Shown in pieces: positions 37,614 through 51,968 of a stretch of DNA of 64,000 nt. A program made the position numbers and the translations under genes. How positions within the stretch are numbered: position 1 is the stretch's first letter; each line of letters starts with the position of its first letter. Source of the DNA: Wuchereria bancrofti (Eukaryota; Nematoda; Chromadorea; Rhabditida; Onchocercidae); NCBI GenBank assembly GCA_005281725.1, contig SSBO01000003.1, positions 6,634,495-6,698,494 on the forward strand, written 5' to 3'. Under the pieces are notes generated by a model. It searched no databases. It had not been told where the DNA came from and saw only the letters and a list, made by a program, of their open reading frames with translations.

Positions 37614-39629
37614 TTATCATATGATACCATAATGTGTTCACAGTTATATAAAACAAATATTTGATATAACCGAAGAAACGTAAAATCAATTCATTTTACG
37701 GATTTTATGACAATGCAATAAACAAATGATTATATTTTTTTTATTTTTTGAATGCTATGTATGGGATAGTTTAAAGATTAACAGTAAGTACAGTGACAAA
37801 CGCAACAAAACAAGTTTCATTTAATGTGTCAATTTTGATTTTTTTTTATATTCCAATAGGATAGTTTCAATTGTGTGGAAAATGTGAACAAAAAACAAAA
37901 ATTGATTGCAAAGTGAAAAAGTGGGCAGCTAAACGAAGTAGAATCAAAAATTCTAATTAAAATGAAATAATTCTAATTGATTCTAGTAACTGTTGAACAT
38001 TGTCATCATAGTGCCTTCTATAATGTTGCAAAATTTCCTCACTGGTAGTAGTGTTGGAAAAAAGCAAGAATATGAATGCCACTTGAATTTAATCCATTGA
38101 CTTTTCGTATAGATTTTTTTTTTAGTTAAATAAACCTTTATGCATATCTCATATCACTTGTAAGGATATGCGAAAATATTATGGAATATAAAATATGATA
38201 ATACAACAAGAAGGAAGATTTTAATTTAAATGAAAAATAGATGAGTCAGTAGAGTGTCGACAATTGAATAACGATATTGAGATGTTTTCCGTTTCTGATA
38301 CTGAAATTTTTATATTTTCAGTTATGTGGAATAATTGATTTTTTTCTTTTTAAATTGCCATTAACTTCTTTTGCCTTGTAATATGTTTGTTGTTGACGAC
38401 AGCAATGATAAGAGAAATATGCTACCGCTAAAGAAGATTACTGATTGATCATTTTTAGATATAAATTACGAATCTACCTTTTTTAGTTCCAAAAAAATGC
38501 TTTGGCTTTGAAAAAACACTTCTCATTTATTTCAAAATTTTTTAATTCACGAAAACTGATAGGATTTGAAAATTTTCGAAGTTTTTGAACTTTATGAGGC
38601 GAAAAATTGAAAGTTCTTGATTTGTGCACTACAAAACTTTGCATTTTTGTATGAATTTTCTTTCTTTTTTCGAAATCAAATATCCTGAAAACGACATGAT
38701 GAAATTGATTCCTGAAATTTCCGGTGACAGAAAGCTATGAGAGGTCCTTATTACTTTATAACCACTAACTGATTACTGTTTTTTCCACATTTGTCCTAAG
38801 TGTTAAAAATGTCAACGTACTGATCTTTTCTGTTTTTATCAGTAAGTTTCTGCCTGTCCTTTTTGAAATTTGCTCATAAAAATTACATCTTGGCTTACTG
38901 CTTGTAACTGTTATTTTCCATATTTTAGCTGATACTAAGGAATTTCTCTGTGAGACGTCAAATCAAAAGCTTTAAAGTCTTTTATTCAAAACTGCTATAG
39001 AAATTTTATACAGTGGATTAAAACGGCAATACACTAATTGGTGATTGGTGAATATGTGATAAATTCAAAAAGAAATTTAGGCTTTCAATAAGTTCCACAA
39101 AATCGAATCTCTTATAGAAATACAATTCAACGTATATTTAAGTAATTACTGAAATACTTAACTGTTAAGCAAGAAAGAAGAAAAATTGTGAGTGACCAGT
39201 TTACACAACAAAATCAATTTTTTCTAATTACAAGGTTTCCAGAAGGGAGGATTGAATTAAATTGTGTGGGTAATTTTGATTCATTACCCATTTCTTTTTA
39301 AAATTAAGCAAAATAATTATGCATTATCATTAAATCGGAAGATGCGAGCCTGAAATAGCGATGGATGAGTGAATGAATTCATTGATTTGTTATCAATTTA
39401 CTCATTAGCACTACAAATTAACACATTCTTTTAAGTTTGAGTATATTAAATTGTTAGCCATCTATTAATGAGTATAATTTGGCAGTGTTGATTATTCGCA
39501 ATAGAAGTAATGACGGAATAACTGAATTATAGGACATTTATGTAAGAAGAGGATTTAAGAGGAATGAGGGCAGTTAAAGTCAATACAGCCTCGTTCCCTG
39601 GCTTCACATTACGAACTGAATAGAACAAA

Positions 39630-39643
39630 GACCAGGCTTTCAG
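39630..39643 (+). promoter_or_regulatory. likely spliced-leader trans-splice acceptor
   Basis: A good nematode acceptor (GGCTTTCAG) ends four bases before the ATG at 39648, with no convincing upstream coding exon. This is the typical arrangement of an SL-accepting mRNA 5' end in nematodes. Confidence 0.5.
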
Positions 39644-39647
39644 TCAA

Positions 39648-41937
39648 ATGGATACTACAACTGCAAGCTGTAAGGTTGCTCTATTCGAGAGATGGAATGA
39701 TTTGGCATCAGCTTTTGCACCAGACTTAAAGGTTACCATATAAATTATTTCTTGCATAGCACTGAAATGCATTTATTCATTTGAAATTTAGTTTGATTCA
39801 AAAGTGTCATTTTAAAAAGTACAACTTTTATGTCAGTTCTTTATGAGAATGGCTGAACGATATGAATTCATTCCGTTTGATGTATACATACATTTACGGT
39901 AATAAATTCAGGAAAAATGGTGGAAACATTTATTGAATATCTACAGCGAACGGTCATTCTACAACCTCAAACATCTAAATGAAATGTTTTTGCTTTTCGA
40001 TGAATACAAGCATAAGTTGCAGGAACAAATGGCTACCGCTTTTGCTATATTCTTTTTGCAGTAAGCTTTGTCCATAATTTTCTATTAAATGATAAGATCG
40101 TTAATAATGGGAGGAGAGAGAGAGTGAGAAAGAGAGATATATATTATTTAGTAATTGAAACAGTCCGAATCAAAAACTTTGATTTGATATATTGATGATG
40201 ATAGAAAACTTTTCTCTTTTACTTTCCGCCTTTTTATTTTTAACTTTTACATCGCATAGTTACTTCTATTCCATTATTTTACTAAAAATACTCCAAGTTA
40301 AATGCTAAATTCTAACCAAGCTAAAGTATATTAAAATTACATTTCAACAATTCTGAAAGGAGTAAACGACAATTCCGAAAAGGTAATATCGTGACGAATG
40401 AATGCATGTACTTAGTTTCTTTATTCCAAGATAATTATTAGTCATGAAGAGTATTTCATTTGACATAAAAGGAGAGAACAGTGAATGAATTGCTACTGTA
40501 GGTTAAAAAGTTGATCGAAATTTGAAAGTAACATTAAATATTGCAGTGCAGTTCATGATCCGAAATGCAACAATAATGCTGAGCGAAGCGTGGAACTATT
40601 GAAACAATTTTCAACGGAAACAACAATTGACTCGGTAGAGTTTTTTCTTGTGACAAGAAAGGCAAGGATGAATAAATTCATGACTGTAAAGAATTATAAA
40701 TCAGCTTTTACAAACTCTAAAAAGTATTTGGATATAAACTAGTTTTAAGAACTAGACGATGAAAAATTCGGCATAAAATTCTTGAGCTATGCTGTTCACA
40801 TCGAAATATTAGTCCAGTAATGAAAAATGAAATAATGAGTAAAAATTTTTGCCGTCCAAATTTATTTGAATTTTCCTTTAAAGTTCAACTTCCTTACACA
40901 GTAAAAGATTGAATTTAGGAATATTCAGCAATACTGATTCTCAAAAGTGAAAAACACTGTACCGATGCTCATTTAACAGCTGATACTTATGGCGAGGAAG
41001 ACGTTCACTTCTTGTTAGATTTCGATCTAGCTTTTTTGGGAGTCAATAAAATCGAATATGACACACACAGCAAAAATATCAGGAAGGAATATGATCATCT
41101 AAACGACGAGGAATACCGCCAACAAAGATTAAAAGTGCGTAAAACCTTTTTATTAGTTCCACTAATCATTGATGCATCCTTAACTACTGATGTTAGCAAA
41201 ATCAGGAATTTTAAGTTTACTGGCCAGTACTAATGAAATACAGCTAGAAAATTTCATCATGAGAAATAATAAATTTATAATGACCACTTCTTATAGTGAT
41301 TCTCATTCTACTAAAAGTATTGCTTCCTTTGTTCGCAGACAACTATCTCATTAATTAATAAAATGTATGTTGAGTTCTCTTACTTTTTTAGTTCATTCCT
41401 TTCTATCCGGTGATTAAGAAGGATTCGACATGAAAAAGTTTTAACTTCCTTCCAAGATTTGCTGCTGGGCATACGAAAATTGCGATAAGAAAGGATTAAA
41501 AAACGATTGTGGTGTCCTTGACTGTTTTAATAATGTTAATTTCAGTGAATCATCTTGAGCTATTTATAAAATCACATTGCAAAATGAATCAAAGCCATGC
41601 TTACCTTTTTTCTCTTAGTATTTAAAAGTATTTTTGTCAAACCAAGAATGATAATACATTACCTCAATTGAAATTCTTTCTTATTGCTCTTTTTTGCTGT
41701 TTTCATAGCGATGTGTAAAAACGATGAACGAAAAAATCATTCCAGTAAAAGTATAATTAGAGCCTGAAAGAATTTCTAAGATGCAATGAAGCTTTTCATA
41801 TTCGATCGTTTTTTTTTCAGATTTTGAAATTGTTTATGCAAATTCCAAACATTTATGCAACTCGAGAATTAAGAGAACGATTCGAAGTTCAAGCTCGTCT
41901 GAATATCGCGAAGGAAATTTCCGAATTATCCAAATAA
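39648..41937 (+). CDS. HD-superfamily metal-dependent phosphohydrolase-like protein, probably catalytically altered
   Basis: Five exons, 39648-39731, 39912-40060, 40547-40634, 40919-41134 and 41821-41937, join in phase to give 217 residues, the usual size of the COG4339-type predicted phosphohydrolases. Matching features in order: WWKHLLNIYSERSFYNLKHL (family: Y-E-x-R-x-YH-x-L-x-H), ATAFAIFFLHAVHDPKCNNN (family: AIWFHDAVYDP), KSEKHCTDAH, FLLDFDLAFLG, IRKEYDHLNDEEY and IPNIYATRELRE. As I recall the family, the His of YH is replaced by Asn and the HD doublet by Leu-His, while the later His and the DFD aspartates remain. The protein may therefore have lost hydrolase activity. No signal peptide or membrane segment is seen, so it is probably cytosolic. 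The assignment rests on recalled family motifs, not on a search. Confidence 0.75.
40110..40145. repeat. GA-rich simple repeat in intron 2 of the HD-like gene
   Basis: A short GA-rich tract passes into a TA tract. It is a simple-sequence repeat inside the intron between 40060 and 40547. Confidence 0.7.
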
Positions 41938-44900
41938 CTCGGGATATGTCATATTTTGCTAACTTTCTCGTCACTAATTATTTTGGTGACTATTATTGAT
42001 TTCCTTTTCGTATTATAGTGTAAAATTTTTAAGCGTTGGAGATTTTAAATTAAATTTGATTAGAGGATGCAAATCTAGATACAATGATAGAATCAATGAT
42101 AGTGGATAACGAGAACGTTTATTACATGTAGTATTACACCAATTCATAGCAGATTTAACATGAAATGCACTTTGGGAATTTCCAAAGTTTCAGAAACTCC
42201 GCATTATCACAATCATTAATTAACCTGTTAATTATCAATGAAACCCAACACAAGCTGTGATGCTTATGAGACATTGTGTGCATGATGACAAAACAATCGT
42301 TTCAACGCACTTTTTCCTTTTTTTTCCAGAAGTCTTAAATCAAATCGAATTGGTAGCCGAGTTTTGGATATTCCGATTCGAGATTTCATCAATATTATAG
42401 CGGTATCGAGATCAAACTTCAATTTCTTTGCTTATTGTTACCCATTTGCTTTTATTTATACAAGTTTTCTTTTCTTTGTACGAATACGCATTTGCAATGT
42501 CAAAGTTAGGTATAATAATTCAATGTATTTGTCAAATACTATGAAACAGTAGTCAAAAACTGCTACAAGATTCAGCAGCTTAAAATGAGTAAAGAAGTTA
42601 GCAGTACTTTTCACTAGTTAATAGATTTATGATAATATGATATCATATCAATGATCATATTACAACACGGTTCATTCTCACTCTCGTTCTGTGGAACAAA
42701 TTTTTTCAGTTCATAGATGAGTGAGAAATTGCAACTTCTATAATGACATTCTTTGAATTCAGACTAAAAGGAACAAATTGCATTCAAATTTTGCAAATAG
42801 CGGAGCAAAATGACGGGATTAGCTCATACAATTCGAATTCTTCTTTACTCCAAAGAATTTCAGAACTTTTTTCAGCGAACAGTTCCCCTCACAGCTCAAC
42901 CTTCTCCACCTATTCTCATGCTTCTTCTTATTCCCTCATTCTTGCTCTTTTTCTCAATAGCACTTTCGTTTCTATTCATTTGTTTTTGATCGGCAAAAAA
43001 TGTAGAGATGTTTAACTGCAGTAGTCAAATACTCGACAAAATCTCTCGGTGCAAAGGATCAGGTGGATCTCGTCCGAACGACACAATCTTCCCATCTATT
43101 TAGCTTTAGCTTCTTTGCTATATATCATATTCTTTACGTGGAGAAAGAAATTTTTTTAGCACTATAAACAGTTGTGTTGTCGACATAACCGGTTTCTTTA
43201 TCGGCACTCTTCAGATCTTTCGTTCATATCTTAATTTACATCCCAACTAATTACTACAACATCATTATTACAGCGATTATTACAGAAAGCAAAAAATGCT
43301 GAATGGCTTACTAGGCATTTCAGGGCACTACTTTCAATTACCGCGAATATCCATTGGTTCGGAGGACCTGTACAGTCATTCACACTTTCACACCAGGGAT
43401 TATGAAATTATGCAAGCCCTGATCATTTATCAAAATCTAAAAATTAATGAGATACTTGTCTCAGTTTACTTTCCCTTATTTTAACATACTTTTACTGAGA
43501 GGGCAGGTATTTATCGATCTGCATCAGAATAATCAAGGGAGAACTAAATAAAGAAACAATGTGGAAATAAATAAAGAAGTGGAAATGAGAACGAGGAAAT
43601 GTCAAGAAGTCGAACATTTACACATACAGCAATATTTCATTCCCTATTTGCGAAGCGAACAAATATTCCAGTTGAAACTTAGATATGTTATGAAGCAGAC
43701 GATTACTAATAACTTACACTGATAACTTAACTTACATACATATGGATTAAACCGAATAGCGAACATCGAACAGCAGCAATGTTTATAATTTACTGCAAAA
43801 TTTCATCAAATCTTCAACATCAGGAAATATCAGCAAATTTATCCTGGTATGATTTAGTTTATTTGTAAGACTATTTAGCTCATTTAATTACTTCCGGATT
43901 AGTTGGTGTTAACCCTTCCTTACTGTTCTTTATTTTTATTTGTATAAAAACTCGATTTTCAACAAATCAAGCCTTTACATTGTTCATCTCTATAGATTGT
44001 TTTGATCTTGCTAAATTTAATTTGTTATTGGAATGGAATTAAACGGAGCTTTCCTTTATCGAGAAAATAAAAATATTTGATTAATGAGTTAGTGGGCTAA
44101 TTAATGGGAGGGGAGAAGTGGTTTAACTTAGAATAGGCTGCTAATCTATGTAACTAGCTGTTCTGGAAGTCGGTGTTCACGTTAGAACGACTCGGTTGTT
44201 TCAGGGACTTTTCTGGATAAGATGATTGCCGAATTGGTAATCGATATTTTGAGCAATTTCACGAGTAGTAGGACAGGATGCACAATTTTCCGATGAAATT
44301 GCGGTCATCGATTGTTTAGCAACTGTGCGGATAAGATATCTACAGTTTGTCAAATTTACGATTTCTGTTTTGTCTGTATAGTTAGTAACGATAGTGACGA
44401 CGATGAAAATAGATAGGGAAGATGATGATAGTGGTAGTGATACTGATGACTATTGCAGTAATGAGAGCTGCAATGATAGCGGTTGATGATGATCGAGATA
44501 ATGGTACCGGCGTTGACGATAGTGCTGATAATAGTAGCGGTAGTGCGAAGTGATAGTCATAGACGTGATAACAACAGTAGTTCAGCAATACCCATGATAA
44601 AGGCATTAATAGCGGCCATAATAACAGTAATAATGATGATGATGATATAATGATAGTGATAATGACAGTGACAATAGGGATACTAACAATTAATAATTAT
44701 ATGTGGTAGCGATAATAATCGTGGTGCAAATTGTAAATAAATAGTTATGAATGATGGACTGTACTGCGATTTATTGCACTGAGACGACGTCAACAATGAC
44801 ACATGAGGCGGGTGTGGCAGGTGCGGAGATGAGTGGAAGATGTTGGGTAATGTGGTTAACAATACGACATACATGCACATGCATGTCTATGCAGTCACGT

Positions 44901-45742
44901 TCGTGTATATATGTATCCTTACGTATGTATATTCTCATACATATGTCCTACACGTACTATGCCACATACACTACGCCTACACATATATCTATCTACTTTG
45001 ACATGCAGACATAATATCTAATGCATATATAGGAAAGGTAGTGAAATTCAGAGAGATGATATATGAAGAGGGGGATTTCAGAGTTCTCGGAGAGGAAAAA
45101 AGAATCATTTTGAAGAGGAGGGTGAAGAGAGGTTTGTTAATTGGTTGCTGGCATGGGTGGAAGGAATTGTCAAGAGGGACCCTTGACATGACGACTGTGC
45201 TTCGCGCGGTCGGTCCTTGCAGTAGCGAAATAAGTGGATGTATTTGCTGTCATCGTGTTATCAACTTGTATAGCATCATTTTTATTAGTAATAGTAGCTC
45301 TATTTTTTAGTGCAATTATTTTTGTCAGGAAAGTATCGAGATACCACTGTAATATTGTAGTCAAAAGATAGGGTATTGAGAGGTTGCAGCATTTTGAGGT
45401 GTCGAAGAGAACTGCAAATTTCAGTTTCGTGGGTTTATTTTTGTACTAATCCGTTTTTGTAGCGACCGATTCCGAAAAATCAATTCCATGTAATTTTTGA
45501 CTTAATTCTAACGCGAACCTTTTTGAGGTATTGATAATAGTGATATTAACTGTTAAGAAAAAACGATAAATACATACGACTTCCTCGATGGCATCCGGAA
45601 ACCATAATGTTTAGTCGTAATCTCTTGGATATAGTTTCAATCAAGCAGCCTCTTTACCTGGATCAAATCATTTTTCCTTTATTTTATTCTTGTTTCTACT
45701 ATTTGCACTAGTATATTTATTGTTTTGATATAAAAAGAACGA
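41938..45742. other. region between HD-like gene and mel-11, no supported gene
   Basis: About 3.8 kb with several short open frames (for example 42743-43015 plus strand, 45041-45310 plus strand) that show no domains or phase-compatible exons. A GAT/GTA-rich low-complexity block occupies about 44380-44745. The right-hand end should contain the mel-11 promoter and 5' UTR. Confidence 0.55.
44380..44745. repeat. degenerate GAT/GTA-type triplet-rich tract
   Basis: The plus strand is dominated by interleaved GAT, GTA, GTG and AAT-like triplets (for example GATGATGATGATATAATGAT near 44634). It is strongly purine-rich and T-containing compared with its flanks. Open frames across it on the minus strand are by-products of this composition. 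Confidence 0.55.
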
Positions 45743-48700
45743 ATGAATAGTGGAATGGTGAGAGAAGATTCGGATGTCGCATTGGAAGCATCCCACTTCG
45801 CTTTCCTTCAACAGAACAAGAATATTTTAGCGAATAATGTTCTCTGGAAGCGGAAGGTATGTTTTCGTTCTATTGAATATATGGCTTACTTTTTCCCTGA
45901 TTTTCATGTTTTTAATGATCTTTGCTGATCTGTTTTGGATATTGGAAGAAACTACCCAATCTTTTATCAAATTGTGGAATCAAATTATCGTTATTTTTTT
46001 ATCACTGTAGTGAATGACTATTGTATCTTTTAATAAATTTTCATTAAATGTTAATACAGCAGTGGTATAATTTATGTTTCGATATCAAAAATTATTTAAG
46101 TTAAATCCGTAGTGTGGTACAGTAACGTTTTGGCTGATAGAGTTGAGGTCTTTTTTATTGCTGTGACAAATGTTTCCTTGTAACAGTTAAATTTTTTTTT
46201 TTTTGGTACTTTTTGTTGTATTTTTCTGATCTTCAAAGCATTTTGAGTTTTAATTTAAGTTAAATCTATAGTGTGTCACAGTAACACTTTAGAGTTGAGC
46301 GCTGACAGAGTTTCAATATAAATGAATTAATTTGTATTGAAAACGTATATGAGGCTTCTGCTCTAAATTGGGTTTGCGGATCACATTCTTGGAATATTCT
46401 TTGTTTTACTTCAGCCATGGATTTTGGATAGCTTATAGACTCAATAATATTGGGAAACCCATCAGTATACTATTTTGATTTGCAGTTATTGATTAGAGAT
46501 GATATTATTCACTTGTTATGAAAGTTTGTTTTCAACTATAAATTCTAACATTTTTTGAGCAGAAAAATGATGCATTCTATGTTTTCGTATTTGCCAAACA
46601 AACGATGTTTTATCTAGCAAAATTGATTCATCTTTAGAGTGGGCTTGTAGGATCCTGCAGAGGAGCATCACCGTTTAATTTATACTGGTACTCTTTATTG
46701 TTTTTTTACATTTGATTTTAAGTTTGCAAGGATTTAGAAAAGTGCAGAAAGTGACAGCAGTCTTTTTCATTTAAACAATCTTTTACTTTTTCTTATGCTT
46801 AGTGACAATAACCGAATGTGATATACCAAACATACTTTTTTTTGCAGAATTCGTAATATAATTTGGCGTGAGAACTCAGTCCATACTGTGTCTTATTATT
46901 CCTCCCTACCTCGCCCTAATTTAGAAATCTTCAAGGATTGTAATATTCTTTTGCCAAGTCTACTTCTTGGTCTTAATTTCGTTTTTCTTTTTACGATGCT
47001 TAATAGATTGAATAATGAAGATGATCTTTTATTATTGCCTCTGTCTTCGATATTATTAATTAAGTGCAGAAATTACTGTGACAGATCACTTCTTTTCTGC
47101 AGAAAGACAGAAAAATAAGAGAACAAAACTTGGTTAAAAAGTGTCGGCTGGTTTATCTCTTATTGTTAATCTGATCTCATTTTAGTTTTGTTTAAATAAT
47201 CTGCTCTTATGTAATATTTATTTTTCGGTTCGTTTTGTTTATTGGTTGGCGAGTTTTTTTATTGGATGAAAATTGTTCAGTCTTATTTGTTTGATATGCT
47301 TGCCGGTTATTTAAGAAGAATTAAAATAGGTCGTTTGTGTTCAAATTGAGAAGGAAAACGGTATTCTTTTAATACCATAATTGGTTGAAAGAAGAAAGCT
47401 GCTGAGAGCTTATGGATCTTTCAGAATTTTCAAATTAAATTTTTTTATCGAGTCAAAGATTTTTACTTTTATGTTTATTTCAGGAACAGTTGGTGAAATG
47501 GGAAACATCGGAAACGAATCGTTTGCCATCGGTTCGAAAGCTTAGTCATGAATCGAAAGTCAAGTTTACTGTAAGCCAGTTGATGTATATCAAAAACTGA
47601 AATTAATAATAACTCATTGATTATAGTTGTTATATTGTTTTATTAAGGTAACAAATTTTTTCACTAGCTATATGACTATAAACTGATGCAGGATGGTCCA
47701 TCCAAAGCCTTTAAAATTTTTTTTACTCACGGATACTCATTTCTAGCAAGCGAATCACGTAATAAAACTGGAGAGGTTTTTGACCAACAATTTATATTTG
47801 AAAGCTAAAAATAATTTGTAGGACGAGGACATATTTCTGAGTGCTTGCTTAAGTGGTGATCTGGAAGAAGTGCAGACATTACTCAGCGATGGTGCGAATA
47901 TCAATACTAGTACAGTGGATGGTCTTACAGCCTTACATCAGGTCATTGCAGTTTCATAATTAGTTGCAGTTTGTCGTGAATTGAAAAATTCTAATAGTCG
48001 AACTAAGCACATTTTTCCTTATAAAATCTATTTAAGGAATTTTTATAATTAGGTTTTTTAATTATCATAGGTTCCACCGCCTTGACTATAATGGTATCTG
48101 TTGAAGGTTTGGGAAAAGTAAGATTTTTTTATTGTTACTATGAGAGATGGGTGCCCACTTTTTTTATCAGATCCAAAAATCTTAGCGGATACAGTATTAC
48201 GAAATGAAAATTAAACCCAGCGTTTTAGCTTATATTATCCAATGGTAAGAAAAATAATATAACTGAAGTGCATTTTGAGTTTGCGATGTTTCATTAAATA
48301 CTCATTCAAATATTTAAGGCGGTCATCGATGGCAAACCAAAGATGGTGCAATTTTTAGTGGAGCATGGAGCTAACGTCAACGCACAAGATAATGAAGGTT
48401 TGTCCATTTTTCTGTTTTATTTGCCGTAGATTAATGGTCATAAATCTTTCTACATCTTCATAACATGGTTAATAACATGGTTAATTTTTCCCATGTTCAC
48501 ATCTCTTAAGCGGAAAAATCTACATCCTTTAAGTGTCTTGGTTTGTTGGATAAGCAGTCTCATTTCCATGATGAAACTAACCCATTATCATCAGTTTTCT
48601 CTTGCACTTCTTTTTTTTTTGACGAAGAAGAATTTACTTTCTTTAGGTTGGACCCCATTACACGCAGCAGCTTGTTGTGGAAATGTCGATTTAGTCGAAT

Positions 48701-51700
48701 ATCTATGTGCAGGGGGTGCCGATCTTTCTGTGACAAATAGCGACAAGGAATTAGCTGTTGACTTGGCAGAGGAAGATGACTGTCGTTTGGCCCTGGAAGA
48801 GGAACATCAACGACAGGGCATCAATCCTGATGAATGCCGAAACAGGTAAATGCATTTGTGTCGTATGTTAATACATTTATATTACCGAAGTGTTTTCAAG
48901 TTTAGCCGATGAATGTGAATGAGAAAGACTTATCCGCTCTAACTGTCAACATTATTTGTTTGAACGTACGCAATTAATTGTTAGGTTTGTAGCCATGTCA
49001 CTATGTCAGACATATATGACAATTCTAGGTATATAATCAAAAAGATTTACATCTTAGGTTGAGTGAAAAATTAGTTTCAGTTGCTCTAATTGCTTTTCGG
49101 AGGCCTACGTACTAATCTATATTATAGAGAGTTAGCAATAATGAGACGTGATGCAGAGCAATGGCTGAAGGATGGTGAAATGCATGATCATCCGCATTCT
49201 CGAACTGGTGCTACAGCGCTTCATGTTGCAGCCGCTAAAGGGTTCCTATTTATTTCATTACAAGATAGTTGTTTTTATAAAGAACTGCTTATTTTTAGTC
49301 TTTAAGCTTATCTGCTGTCAATTAGGTCAGGAACACTTGGTTGTTGTGTTTGTAATACTTATTTGTCGCAGTTTTTTGTTATCAATAATACAACATAGTC
49401 TTCTGTAAGAACATCTTTCATTCATTGTTTCTCGTCCGTACTACACTTATCATTTTAACTTCCCTACCATTCTTTATATTGGAATATGGCTTTATGGTAT
49501 TTAAAATTTGGTAGAAACTTGCTGCCATTTACGAATCTCTTTCCCTGACCTGACTTATTCTCTCTTGCGCATAAATCATCACTTCGTTTATTCTCTTGAA
49601 AATGCATAGAAGTACCATTATTTCGGTTGTTTCAGTTATAACGATGTAATAAGATTGTTGCTCAAAGCTGGTGCTGATGTAAATTGTCGTGATCGTGATG
49701 GCTGGACTCCACTTCATGCTGCTGCACATTGGGGTGAGCATGAGGCTGCTACTATTCTTATTCAGAATGGTGCCTCGTTCTCCGAACTTACCAATAATGT
49801 TAGTATTATATAAATTAAATCTTTTGCAGACATGACTATTTTTCTCTTTGGTGGGGGTAGTAGACATAACATCATATGTTGGGCAGATGTAATTTTGTTT
49901 AAAAGGTGATTTACTATGATAGGAATAAAGTAAATGGAAGCAAATAATAGAAGGTAAATCTTAGTTCAGAACTCAAATACCTGTTTTTTTTTTTTTTGAC
50001 TTGTAGATTAAAGTGATTTATTGTTCATCTCATATTTTTTGATCAGTGACTAAACAAGCGTTCAATTGAACTGCAGTGATTTTTTTCTAACTTACAGGGT
50101 GAAACAGTATTAAATGTTGCCGATAAAGATATTGTTGAATACTTGGAAGGAATGCAGGAAAAAGAACGGTTGAAACTAACTTCCAACAGTTCTGTTAATA
50201 TATTGGCACACTCTAATACACCACTTAAAAGGTACTAACTTTTAAAGTCGTAATTTATTGGCACTTTCCTAAAAATGGGTTTGAGCAAAATCATCAGTTA
50301 CTTGTTTTAATTCACTTGTCATTGTCTTAACTGAGGCCTCACTATGCTTCATTTCTTTTCAAGTCACTTTCAAGTAATTAAGTTACACAGCTGTACAATT
50401 ACTGAATTTAATGGAATAAATCTTTCAGTATTTTACTTTATGTTTGTCTTATTATTCCTAATTTTCATTTATATTTCAAGAATTTTTGTAGAGCTGGTTC
50501 GACGACTTCCGTTTTAAGAATGTCTACGGAAGAAAAAACAAAGAAAACAAAACTGGACGAACGAGATGAAAAAAAAGAGCTTAAGGAAGGTGATTACTCC
50601 TTCATTATTGAAGACAAGTCTCCGTCTCCATCTGTAGAAGTTCGATTACCGTTCCCTGTGAAACAACATCAACCCGATATTTGTGAGTCTCCCTCTGAAG
50701 ATAGCAGGTTTGTCTTTATTGGGAATATATTCAACTCAAATTATGAAAATGTTTTCTATTTGCATGCTTAATGTGGAGTTCAGTCTTATGGAAATTAAGG
50801 AGAGATGTACAAGTTAAAATATTTTTTGGATTTTGGCATTATTGCTAGTTTATCTCTTATATCTTTTTTTTCCCTCTTAAATATAAATAAATGAATTGAG
50901 AATTTTTAAATTTGTCACAATGAACTCAGGGCAGAAAAGGCACTAGAATAACTTTGGACTAAGACACGAAAACAACTGGCAAAAATGATTCGTAACTATA
51001 GTATTAATAACAAGTGTTTCAGCTTAACAAGAAACAATGTTTTAAGTATAATTTACATTGCTCACTTTCGGAAATTAGCATAAATATAGATTTAGTGATT
51101 GGAAAATATAAAATGAGTTGACATGTCTCTAATTCCATAAGCATTTGCAATTCAGATCTTCCAAATCAAACAGCGAAGGTTGTAGCGAAGAAAAGACTGC
51201 TTCGATTTCTGAATCTAAGAACAGCGATTTGGACAAGAGTGGGTCAACTGGATCAGAATCTGTTGCTTTTTCTGAGTCTGATCAAAAAAGAAGCCTAGCA
51301 GTGGAGGATAGATTGGCACGTGTTACAACCGTTCCATCTCCTCCTCCGATAGTGCCAGCGTGCGTAAGCGAATCGAAGTCTCCATCAGAAGTGATACGGA
51401 ATTCAACTTCCCCTTCATCATCTACAACCATTGTTAGTTTTACTGAATTTAAATAATGGTTGGTTAAACATATAAAATATCGGTTAAAAACATATGCCAC
51501 TTTTTTCCAGAATTTTAAGAATTCGGGGAAACCAAATCCAGTCTACCTGAAGTCCAATTACTAGTCGATGAAATAAATTTGACTAATAGCTAGAATGTCG
51601 TGCAGTTATTATTAATGAAGGGCACAGTGCACGAATAATTTTAATGATCATTAAAATCATGTAAACGTTTAAGTTTTTTTTGTAAAGTCACTTGTTTGTT

Positions 51701-51927
51701 AAGTGCCCTGATTGTCAGCCATGAAACAACTTATCCACAAAGTACATTTCATATCTTACTTCCCAGTGTTCTTTTTCCTCTCATTCATTTTTTTCGGCTG
51801 CAACGTGATCATTTTCTTGCTGATACATTAAGAAAAGATAATGTATTATGAATGAGTGGTTGGTCTAGATTCACAAGTATAATTTACATGATCATATGTC
51901 GATATAACATATCATGTAATTTGGTAG

Positions 51928-51968
<41 letters not shown>

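Larger units (their letters stand above)
36737..39647. other. divergent intergenic region between K2P and HD-like genes
   Basis: About 2.9 kb shared upstream sequence of two divergently transcribed genes. It should hold both promoters. The visible structure is a perfect 20-bp hairpin at 37570-37113+ (listed separately as 37570-37613) and the acceptor just before the HD-like start. No coding exon is supported. Confidence 0.55.

Noticed and set aside
42743..43015. 90-codon Ser-rich plus-strand frame
   Set aside because: Composition-driven, with no domain, acceptor or donor structure.
45041..45310. 89-codon plus-strand frame just upstream of mel-11
   Set aside because: Not in phase with the mel-11 first exon and lacks recognisable motifs; likely promoter or 5' UTR sequence.
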